From Frankiales bacterium (lineage in GTDB: Bacteria > Actinomycetota > Actinomycetes > Mycobacteriales > SCTD01), in assembly GCA_025465145.1 (NCBI GenBank), contig JAODNS010000145.1:1-16736 (forward strand): 16,736 nucleotides of DNA, written 5' to 3'. A program made the translations under genes and the position numbers. This document shows positions 6,647 through 12,683 of this stretch, piece by piece. Numbering within the stretch: position 1 is the stretch's first letter; each line of letters starts with the position of its first letter. The notes under the pieces are model-generated. The model was given only the letters and a program-made list of their open reading frames with translations, searched no databases and was not told where the DNA came from.

Positions 6647-7090
6647 ATGAAGCGACATCCGATGCGCCGTGCCCTGTGCACGGTCGCGGCAGTACCGCTG
6701 CTCGTCGGACTGGCCGCCTGCGGCGGGTCCAGCGACAGCGGGAACGAGGAGAAGGCGGGCGGACCGGGGCAGCAGGCCTGCGGGTCCCTGCCGGCCGCCG
6801 ACCCGACGGCGACGCTGCCGGAGGGCTTCCCGGTCCTTGCCGACCAGGTCCTGTACGAGCCCAGCAAGCAGGGGGCCACGACGATCGTGTTCGCGCGGCT
6901 CGACACGAGCGACTTCGTGAAGGTCCGCGACGAGCTCGTGGACGAGCTGAAGGCCGCCGGCTACACGATCGACGGCACCGACCAGGAGTCGGTCGAGGCG
7001 GAGGCGCAGTTCTCCGGCAAGCAGACCGGCACCATCAAGGTGCAGCCGCTGTGCAAGGGCAAGGTCTCGGTCCGCTACAAGGTCGAGTAG
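6647..7090 (+). CDS. Small secreted lipoprotein, function unknown
   Basis: This 147-residue protein has a lipoprotein signal peptide: basic start MKRHPMRR, hydrophobic core about 9-21, and lipobox L-A-A-C with the lipidated cysteine at 25. A short Gly/Ser/acidic tether follows (about 26-40). The mature domain (about 45-147) has two more cysteines, C45 and C136, that could form a disulfide. Its pattern (LPEGFPVLADQVLYEP, then RDELVDELKAAGYTIDG, then a Lys-rich strand) resembles small actinobacterial lipoproteins with an alpha/beta fold, but I cannot name the family. ATG 6647 has GGAG at 6637-6640, 6 bases upstream. It lies 25 bases after a membrane protein gene and ends before a bidirectional hairpin. 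Expected location: outer face of the cytoplasmic membrane. Confidence 0.85.
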   Translation: MKRHPMRRALCTVAAVPLLVGLAACGGSSDSGNEEKAGGPGQQACGSLPAADPTATLPEGFPVLADQVLYEPSKQGATTIVFARLDTSDFVKVRDELVDELKAAGYTIDGTDQESVEAEAQFSGKQTGTIKVQPLCKGKVSVRYKVE

Positions 7091-7104
7091 GTCGCGGTAC
7101 GACG

Positions 7105-7137
7105 AGCGCCCCCGGTCCGCGAAGGTCCGGGGGCGCT
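7105..7137. terminator. Bidirectional hairpin terminator between convergent genes
   Basis: AGCGCCCCCGG at 7105-7115 is perfectly complementary to CCGGGGGCGCT at 7127-7137, with an 11-base loop. It lies in the 59-base gap between the lipoprotein stop (7090) and the helicase stop (7150), so it can end both transcripts. There is no U-run on either side. Confidence 0.8.
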
Positions 7138-7149
7138 GTCGTGCTCGAG

Positions 7150-8646
7150 CTAGGAGGCGCGGCGAGGCGCCTGTGTGCGGCTGCTGGTCGGGCGCGGGCT
7201 CGTCGTACGACCGCCGGACCCGCCGGAGGACGAGGCGGGGCGGTACGGGCGGCCGGTGCCGCGCGGACGCGTCGAGGTGGGAGCCGCGGCGTAGGCGGGC
7301 GGCGCCTGCACGACGATGGCCTCGCCGGACTCGGCGATCTCACGGACGGCCGGGTGGCCGGGGGTGACGGACTGCGCGTTGGCGTCGATGCCGGCGCGCT
7401 CGCGCATCCGCTGGTGCTCGCGGACCTGGTCGCCCAGGAGCAGCGAGAGGACGGTGCCGCTGGCACCCGCGCGGGCCGTGCGGCCGGAGCGGTGCAGGTA
7501 GTCCTTGTGGTCCGCCGGCGGGTCGTAGTGCACGACGAGATCGACGTCGTCGACGTGGATGCCGCGGGCGGCGACGTCGGTCGCGACGAGGACGCGCGCC
7601 GAGCCCCGGCTGAACGCGTCGAGCGCCTTCTTGCGGGCGTTCTGCGTCAGGTTGCCGTGGATGGCGCCTGCCTCGACGCCGGTCCGCCGCAGCTGCACCG
7701 CGAGGCGGTCGGCGCCGTGCTTGGTGCGGACGAAGATCAGCGTGCGACCGGGACGAGCGGCGATCTCGGCGGCGATGTCGACCTTGCTGTCGTGGCTGAC
7801 GGCGAAGACCTTGTGGTCCATCAGCTCGACGTGCGAGGTGTCGGCGGCGACGGCGTGCACGGCCGGCTCGTTGAGGTAGCCGCGGACCAGCTTGTCGACG
7901 CCCCGGTCGAGCGTGGCCGAGAACAGCAGGCGCTGCCCGTCCTGCGGGGTCATGTCGAGGATCTGCTGGACGACCGGCAGGAAGCCGAGGTCGGCCATGT
8001 GGTCGGCCTCGTCGAGAACGGCGATCTGCACGTCCGCGAGCGAGCACTCGCCCTGGTTGATGAGGTCCTGCAGCCGGCCCGGCGTCGCGACGACGATGTC
8101 GACCGCGCGGCGGAGCTGGTCGATCTGCCGGCCCATCGACGCGCCGCCGTAGATGGGCAGCAGCTTGAGGTCGAGGGCCTGGCCGAGCGGCGCGAGCGCG
8201 TCGTTGACCTGCTGCGCCAGCTCGCGGGTCGGGACCAGCACGAGGCCACGCGGCCGGCCGCCCTTGCGGGTACCGCCGGCGAGGCGGGCGAGCAGCGGCA
8301 GGCCGAAGCCCAGCGTCTTGCCGGAGCCGGTCTGCGCGCGGCCGAGGACGTCACGCCCGGCGAGGGCGTCCGGGATGGAGCGGGTCTGGATGGCGAACGG
8401 CGCGGACATGCCGCGGCGCTCCAGGGCCGTGACGAGCTTCGGCGGCAGGCCGAGGGACGCGAAGGTGGCGTCGGTGATCGGCGACGCGGCGGCAAGGTCG
8501 GCGGCCGCGTCGAGTGCGAGCTCGAGGTCGGACTTCACCGGTGCGGGCGGCGGGGAGCTGACGCGCGCGGGACGGCGTCCCTGACCGCGGCTGCCGCCGC
8601 TGCGCGGCGACGAGGACGTGCGGGAGTTGCGGGTCTGGCCAGGCAT
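7150..8646 (-). CDS. DEAD-box ATP-dependent RNA helicase
   Basis: This 498-residue RNA helicase unwinds or remodels RNA duplexes, typically in ribosome assembly or RNA decay. All core motifs are present: Q-motif region FASLGLPPKL...IQTRSIP (62-92), AQTGSGKT (104-111), PTRELAQQV (139-147), ATPGR (187-191), DEAD (212-215), SAT (243-245), VATDVAARGIH (354-364) and HRSGRTARAG (385-394). Motif V ends in His where ARGID is usual; as far as I recall this also occurs in other actinobacterial members. The core is flanked by disordered, charged tails: an Arg/Ser/Gly N-terminus (1-40) and a Ser/Arg/Pro/Gly C-terminus (453-498), probably for RNA binding. ATG 8646 has GGAG 10 bases upstream. The frame is open further upstream, but that extension does not look like helicase. 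A long, hairpin-containing upstream region suggests post-transcriptional control. Confidence 0.95.
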   Translation of the reverse strand: MPGQTRNSRTSSSPRSGGSRGQGRRPARVSSPPPAPVKSDLELALDAAADLAAASPITDATFASLGLPPKLVTALERRGMSAPFAIQTRSIPDALAGRDVLGRAQTGSGKTLGFGLPLLARLAGGTRKGGRPRGLVLVPTRELAQQVNDALAPLGQALDLKLLPIYGGASMGRQIDQLRRAVDIVVATPGRLQDLINQGECSLADVQIAVLDEADHMADLGFLPVVQQILDMTPQDGQRLLFSATLDRGVDKLVRGYLNEPAVHAVAADTSHVELMDHKVFAVSHDSKVDIAAEIAARPGRTLIFVRTKHGADRLAVQLRRTGVEAGAIHGNLTQNARKKALDAFSRGSARVLVATDVAARGIHVDDVDLVVHYDPPADHKDYLHRSGRTARAGASGTVLSLLLGDQVREHQRMRERAGIDANAQSVTPGHPAVREIAESGEAIVVQAPPAYAAAPTSTRPRGTGRPYRPASSSGGSGGRTTSPRPTSSRTQAPRRAS

Positions 8647-8911
8647 GACTGAGGTGCTCCATGTGCTCGTTGCTCGGAAGGCCGCATCGGTTCTTGTTGC
8701 TGCGACGCGGACCGATCCGGCGAACTGCACCGGGGAACGAAGCACGACACACCAGCGACCACGCGGACGGCTCGTCCGCAGGAGGTGGGACCGCCCTGAT
8801 CGGCGGGTCTTGCACAGGAGAACCTACAGGTCAGGCGACAGATTCCCCCGCCAGGAGGGTTGTCGGCTGCGTCACAGGAGAGCACTGTCGAGGCAGCCCT
8901 AGGAGGCCGCC
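8647..8911. other. 265-base intergenic region between the divergent helicase and small membrane protein genes
   Basis: This is the largest gene-free stretch in the window. For the helicase (minus strand), a -10-like TAGGTT occupies 8826-8821, which would give a leader of about 165 bases. That leader contains a hairpin, GCGGACG (8763-8769) with CGTCCGC (8773-8779), and next to it a bulged stem GAC-C-GCC / GGC-G-GGTC (8789-8808). CACAGGAGA occurs twice, at 8813-8821 and 8873-8881. I see no convincing small coding gene here. Confidence 0.5.
8763..8779 (-). promoter_or_regulatory. Compact hairpin in the presumed helicase 5' leader
   Basis: A perfect 7-bp stem with a 3-base loop lies about 117-133 bases upstream of the helicase ATG. 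It could be a leader element or an attenuator. There is no U-run and its function is unproven. Confidence 0.4.
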
Positions 8912-9172
8912 ATGTCCGCCGCCACCACCTCCCGCACGCTCGACGTCGATCACGCGCTGGCGCTCGCCACCCTCGTCCTCGGCGCCCTGTCCCTCGCCGC
9001 ACTCGGCGCGTCGTACGTCGTCGCCGCCTGGCTCGGCCTGCTGACCGTGTTCCTCGGCGGCTGGTCGCAGCTCATCTCGCGCACGCGGCCCGAGCGGTTC
9101 GAGAACGTCGCGGGCGCCACCGCAGGCGCTGTCGCGCTGGCCATCGGGCTCGCGCGCGGCGGCCTCATCTAG
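8912..9172 (+). CDS. Small conserved-type membrane protein
   Basis: This 86-residue protein has about three hydrophobic stretches (roughly 14-34, 36-55 and 66-84). Between the second and third is a charged loop, SQLISRTRPERFENV, and the C-terminus is Gly-rich (LARGGLI). The pattern of an ERxxNV loop followed by a Gly-rich helix looks like small actinobacterial membrane proteins of unknown function that I have seen, but I cannot give a family name. ATG 8912 has AGGAGG at 8901-8906, 5 bases upstream. It is divergent from the helicase gene and ends 5 bases from the hemW stop on the opposite strand, with no terminator between them. Confidence 0.8.
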   Translation: MSAATTSRTLDVDHALALATLVLGALSLAALGASYVVAAWLGLLTVFLGGWSQLISRTRPERFENVAGATAGAVALAIGLARGGLI

Positions 9173-9177
9173 TCGGT

Positions 9178-10359
9178 TCAGTCGACGAGCTCGCGCACCA
9201 CCGCGTCCGCGAGCAGCCGCCCGCGCAGCGTGAGCACCGCCCGGTCAGCGGCCAGCTCCAGCAGGCCCTCGCGCGCGAACCGCTCCGCCGCCGCACGGCC
9301 GGCCGGGCGCAGCACGCCGAGGTCGAGCCCGTCACGCAGGCGCACCTCGAGCAGCACCCGCTCGACCCGCCGGTCCTCTACGGACAGCAGCTCGCGGCCG
9401 GCACCCGGTGACTCCTGCCCGCCGAGCCGTGCCGCGTACGCCGCCGGGTGCTTGACGTTCCACCAGCGGACGCCGCCGACGTGCGAGTGCGAGCCGGGTC
9501 CGATGCCCCACCAGTCGGCGCCGCGCCAGTAGCCCAGGTTGTGCCGGCACGGCTCGCCCCAGTTCGACACCTCGTACCAGCCCAGGTCCGCCAGCGCCTC
9601 CTCGGCCATCAGGTACCGGTCGGCCAGCGCGTCGTCGTCCGGCGCCGGCAGCTCGCCGCGCGCGACCTGCCGGCCGAGGCGGGTGCCGCCTTCGACGATG
9701 AGCGCGTACGCGGACACGTGCGTCGGCCCGGCCTGCAGCGCGACGTCGAGCGAGGTCTTCCAGTCGACGTCGCTCTCGCCGGGGGCGCCGTAGATGAGGT
9801 CGAGCGACACCTGCTCGAAGCCGGCCCCGTACGCCTCCGCCACCGCCTGCTCCGGCCGGCCGGGCGTATGCGTCCGGTCGAGCACCTGCAGCACGTGCGG
9901 CACGGCGGACTGCATGCCGAACGAGATGCGCGTGAAGCCGGCCTCCCGCAGCTGCTCGAGCGAGCGCTGGTCTACCGAGTCCGGGTTCGCCTCCGTCGTG
10001 ACCTCTGCGTCCGCGGCCAGGCCGAACTCGGTGCGGACCGCCTGCAGCACCAGCGCGAGGTCAGACGGGGGCAGCAGGGTCGGCGTGCCGCCGCCGACGA
10101 AGACGGTGTCCACCACGGGTGCGCGGTCGCCGAGCACGCGACGGGCGAGGCGCACCTCCTCGACTGCCGTCTGCGCGTACGTCCCCTGCAGCCCGCCCAG
10201 GTCGGTGTAGGTGTTGAAGTCGCAGTAGCCGCAGCGGGTGACGCAGAACGGGACGTGCACGTACATCCCGAACGGCCGGCTCCCCAGCTCCGCGAGTGCA
10301 GCCTCGGGCAGCGCGCCCGAGGCGGGCACGGGCTCGCCGTCGGGAAGGGCGCTGGGCAT
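9178..10359 (-). CDS. hemW: Radical SAM protein HemW (coproporphyrinogen III oxidase-like)
   Basis: HemW is a radical-SAM protein long annotated as oxygen-independent coproporphyrinogen oxidase but shown in other bacteria to act as a heme chaperone. The 393 residues contain the 4Fe-4S/SAM motif C39-x3-C43-x2-C46 in HVPFCVTRCGYCDF, FVGGGTPTLL (87-96), TTEANPDS, ISFGMQS, LDLIYGAPGES and the HNLGYWRGADWWGIGPGSHS segment. A HemN C-terminal domain follows (about 310-393). The HVPFC...CDF form and length fit HemW rather than true HemN. ATG 10359 begins directly after a possible -10 hexamer, with GGAGG too close (1 base) to act as a normal ribosome site, so a leaderless start is likely. Its place on the same strand between lepA and hrcA is the usual actinobacterial neighbourhood. 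Confidence 0.92.
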   Translation of the reverse strand: MPSALPDGEPVPASGALPEAALAELGSRPFGMYVHVPFCVTRCGYCDFNTYTDLGGLQGTYAQTAVEEVRLARRVLGDRAPVVDTVFVGGGTPTLLPPSDLALVLQAVRTEFGLAADAEVTTEANPDSVDQRSLEQLREAGFTRISFGMQSAVPHVLQVLDRTHTPGRPEQAVAEAYGAGFEQVSLDLIYGAPGESDVDWKTSLDVALQAGPTHVSAYALIVEGGTRLGRQVARGELPAPDDDALADRYLMAEEALADLGWYEVSNWGEPCRHNLGYWRGADWWGIGPGSHSHVGGVRWWNVKHPAAYAARLGGQESPGAGRELLSVEDRRVERVLLEVRLRDGLDLGVLRPAGRAAAERFAREGLLELAADRAVLTLRGRLLADAVVRELVD

Positions 10360-10365
10360 GCCTCC

Positions 10366-10371
10366 ATTGTC
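10366..10371 (-). promoter_or_regulatory. Candidate -10 hexamer for leaderless hemW
   Basis: The minus strand reads GACAAT, which shares A at position 2 and T at position 6 with the TANNNT pattern. It ends 6 bases before the hemW ATG at 10359. It directly abuts the plus-strand hexamer at 10372-10377. Confidence 0.4.
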
Positions 10372-10377
10372 TAGGGT
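10372..10377 (+). promoter_or_regulatory. Candidate -10 hexamer for the leaderless DrrA-like ATPase gene
   Basis: TAGGGT fits TANNNT and ends 7 bases before GTG 10385. There is no Shine-Dalgarno sequence in the 25-base gap, so transcription starting at the GTG is the simplest reading. Confidence 0.5.
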
Positions 10378-10384
10378 TCCCGCC

Positions 10385-11329
10385 GTGGACGCGGTCGTCG
10401 TGCAGGACCTGGTCAAGACGTACGGCCCGACCCGGGCGCTCGACGGCGTCTCGCTGACGGTGCCGGAGGGGACGGTGCTCGGGCTGCTGGGGCCGAACGG
10501 CGCCGGCAAGACGACGGCGGTGCGGGTGCTGACGACGCTGCTGCGGCCGGACAGCGGCTCGGCAACGGTCGCCGGGATCGACGTCCTGAAGGACCCCGCG
10601 GCGGTACGGCGGACGATCGGCCTGGCCGGTCAGTACGCGGCCGTCGACGACAAGCTGACCGGCGCGGAGAACCTCCGGCTGGTCGGCAAGCTGTACCACC
10701 TGCCCAAGCAGCAGATCGCCGCCCGCGCCGACGAGCTGCTCGCCCGCTTCGACCTCGTCGAGGCCGGTGGCCGTGTCGTGAAGACGTACTCGGGCGGCAT
10801 GCGGCGACGCCTCGACCTGGCCGGCGCGCTGGTGAACAAGCCGCGGGTGCTGTTCCTCGACGAGCCCACGACAGGCCTCGACCCGCGCAGCCGCCTCGGC
10901 CTGTGGGAGGTGCTCGAGGACCTCGTCGCCGACGGCACGACGCTGCTGCTCACGACCCAGTACCTCGAGGAGGCCGACCGGCTCGCCGACCGGATCGTCG
11001 TCATCGACCGCGGCCGGGTCATCGCCGAGGGCACGTCCGACTCGCTCAAGGACGAGGTCGGCGGCTCGGTGCTGGTCGTGCGCGCGGCGGACCCGCCGCA
11101 GACCGAGCAGGCGCGCGAGGTGCTCGCCCGGTTCGGCGAGGTCACGGACCTGACCGGCGGTGAGCTGCAGGTGCAGGGCGGCTCGGTCGATCTGGTCCGC
11201 AAGGCCGCGACGGCGCTGGCGAAGGCCGGCGTCGAGATCACCGACCTGGCGCTCCGCCGCCCCACGCTCGACGACGTGTTCCTGCAGCTGACCGGCCACG
11301 CCGCCGAGGACGAGGAGGGAGCGGCATGA
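10385..11329 (+). CDS. DrrA-like ABC transporter ATP-binding protein
   Basis: This is the ATPase of an ABC-2 type exporter (daunorubicin-resistance DrrA group). The 314 residues show Walker A GPNGAGKT (36-43), Q-loop Gln83, signature YSGGM (135-139), Walker B LFLDEP (156-161) and the LTTQYLEEADRLADRI switch segment. Here Gln192 replaces the usual His, as is typical of DrrA-type ATPases. A C-terminal extension (about 225-305) ends in the RRPTLDDVFLQLTG signature. GTG 10385 is preferred because it starts exactly at the domain and follows a -10 hexamer. The open frame runs further back into hemW but encodes nothing related. It overlaps the permease start by 4 bases. Its substrate is unknown: resistance to or export of a hydrophobic compound is only a family expectation. 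Confidence 0.93.
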   Translation: MDAVVVQDLVKTYGPTRALDGVSLTVPEGTVLGLLGPNGAGKTTAVRVLTTLLRPDSGSATVAGIDVLKDPAAVRRTIGLAGQYAAVDDKLTGAENLRLVGKLYHLPKQQIAARADELLARFDLVEAGGRVVKTYSGGMRRRLDLAGALVNKPRVLFLDEPTTGLDPRSRLGLWEVLEDLVADGTTLLLTTQYLEEADRLADRIVVIDRGRVIAEGTSDSLKDEVGGSVLVVRAADPPQTEQAREVLARFGEVTDLTGGELQVQGGSVDLVRKAATALAKAGVEITDLALRRPTLDDVFLQLTGHAAEDEEGAA

Positions 11330-12084
11330 CGGCCGCGCTGAGCGACGCCCTGGCGGTCACCGGCCGCAACCTGCGGCGGATCCGGCGCGAGCCGGAGGTG
11401 CTGTTCTTCTCCACCGTGCAGCCGATCATCTTCGTGCTGCTGTTCCGGTACGTCTTCGGCGGCGCCATCAAGATCCCGGGCCTGAGCTACGTCGACTTCC
11501 TCATGCCGGGGATCTTCGTGCAGACGACCGCGTTCGCGTCCACAGGCACTGGCGTCGCCCTCGCCGACGACCTGAGCAAGGGCATCATCGACCGCTTCCG
11601 GTCGCTCCCGATGGCCCGGTCTGCCGTCCTCGCGGGGCGTTCGCTGTCCGACCTGGCGCGGATCCTGTTCACCGTCTTGGTGATGGTCGTGGTCGGAGTC
11701 GCCGTCGGGCTCCGCTTCCACCAGGGCCTCGCCAAGGCGGTCGCCGCCATCGCGCTGGTCGCCTTCTTCGGCTTCGCGTTCACGTGGATCAGCGCGTGGA
11801 TCGGCCTGTCGGTGAAGACCGTCGAGGCTGCCAACCTGGCCGGCTTCGTCTGGCTGTTCCCCCTGACGTTCGCGTCCTCGGCGTTCGCGCCGGTGAACAC
11901 CATGCCGGGCTGGCTGCAGGCGTTCGCGAAGGCGACACCGGTGACGCCGACGGTGGACGCCGTGCGCGCCCTCATCAACGGCGGGCCTACGGCGCGGCCG
12001 CTGCTCATCAGCCTGTGCTGGCTCGTCGCCATCACGGCGGTGTTCTCGACGCTGGCGGTCCGCAAGTACCGGAGCATCAGCTAG
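11326..12084 (+). CDS. DrrB-like ABC-2 type permease
   Basis: This is the 252-residue membrane partner of the upstream ATPase. It has about six hydrophobic segments (near 25-45, 60-80, 112-130, 136-160, 168-190 and 225-245). The cytoplasmic GIIDRFRSLPMARSAVLAGR segment (86-105) is characteristic of DrrB-type permeases and couples to the ATPase. ATG 11326 overlaps the ATPase stop (ATGA) and has GAGGAGGGA upstream. The stop codon TAG shares one base with the GTG of the next gene. Together with the ATPase it should form a homodimeric-type exporter in the cytoplasmic membrane. I cannot assign a substrate. Confidence 0.93.
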   Translation: MTAALSDALAVTGRNLRRIRREPEVLFFSTVQPIIFVLLFRYVFGGAIKIPGLSYVDFLMPGIFVQTTAFASTGTGVALADDLSKGIIDRFRSLPMARSAVLAGRSLSDLARILFTVLVMVVVGVAVGLRFHQGLAKAVAAIALVAFFGFAFTWISAWIGLSVKTVEAANLAGFVWLFPLTFASSAFAPVNTMPGWLQAFAKATPVTPTVDAVRALINGGPTARPLLISLCWLVAITAVFSTLAVRKYRSIS

Positions 12085-12683
12085 TGGAGCTGGTCCTCGT
12101 CCGGCACGCGCTGCCCGTCCGCATCGACGTGGCCCCCGGCGGCGGACCGGCCGACCCCGGGCTGGCGGAGCGGGGCGTCGAGCAGGCGGCCCGGTTGCCG
12201 GAAGCCCTGCGGGCGTACGACGTCACCGCCGTCTACAGCTCGCCCGCGCGACGTGCCCTGGAGACCGCGGCGCCGCTCGTCGAGGCCCTCAGCGCCCGGC
12301 TGCGCATCGAGCCGGGCATCACGGAGTTCGACGCGGACGACCCGTCGTACGTGCCCGTCGAGGAGCTCAAGGCGAGCGGCGACCCGCGGTGGGAGCGGCT
12401 GGTGCGCGGCGACCTCTACACCGCCGGCGTCGACCCGGTGGCGTTCCGCGCCCGCGTCGTCGAGGGCGTCCAGCGGATCGCGGCGGCGCACCCCGGCGGC
12501 CGGGCCGTGCTGTTCACGCACAGCGGCGCGATCAACGCCTACGCCGGCCACGTCCTCGGCCAGGAGCGGCCGATCTGGTTCGCCCCGGACTACTGCTCGA
12601 TCACCCGGATCGCCGCGGCCCGCAACGGCCGCCGCGGCGTCGTCAGCCTCAACGAGACCGGCCACGTCCGCGACCTGCTCTAA
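12084..12683 (+). CDS. Histidine phosphatase (phosphoglycerate-mutase-like) family protein
   Basis: This 199-residue protein belongs to the histidine phosphatase superfamily, in which a phosphohistidine intermediate forms on the RH motif. R7-H8 (LVLVRHALP) is the N-terminal motif. YSSPARRALETAAPL is the usual second motif, GITEFDADD holds the acidic residue, and TH-SGAINAYAGHVLG (about residues 149-163) supplies the second catalytic His. It lacks the features of true glycolytic phosphoglycerate mutase, so the substrate is open. GTG 12084 shares one base with the permease stop (TAGTG), and GGAGC sits 8 bases upstream, so translational coupling is likely. The gene ends convergently with the S9 peptidase gene: their stop codons overlap by 4 bases. 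Its role beside a DrrAB exporter is unclear. Confidence 0.88.
   Translation: MELVLVRHALPVRIDVAPGGGPADPGLAERGVEQAARLPEALRAYDVTAVYSSPARRALETAAPLVEALSARLRIEPGITEFDADDPSYVPVEELKASGDPRWERLVRGDLYTAGVDPVAFRARVVEGVQRIAAAHPGGRAVLFTHSGAINAYAGHVLGQERPIWFAPDYCSITRIAAARNGRRGVVSLNETGHVRDLL

Noticed and set aside
8349..8646. Motif V of the helicase ending in His as a sign of inactivity
   Set aside because: All other core motifs are intact, and I recall ARGIH in other actinobacterial DEAD-box proteins, so it is probably a lineage variant.
8535..8687. Upstream open frame from ATG 8687 overlapping the helicase start
   Set aside because: There is no ribosome site and the predicted peptide is Arg/Ala-rich, running in another frame through the helicase N-terminus. 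No support for translation.
8813..8881. Two copies of CACAGGAGA 60 bases apart as a regulator site
   Set aside because: Nine bases of purine-rich sequence repeated once is weak evidence, and it resembles ribosome-site sequence. Kept only as a note under the intergenic region.
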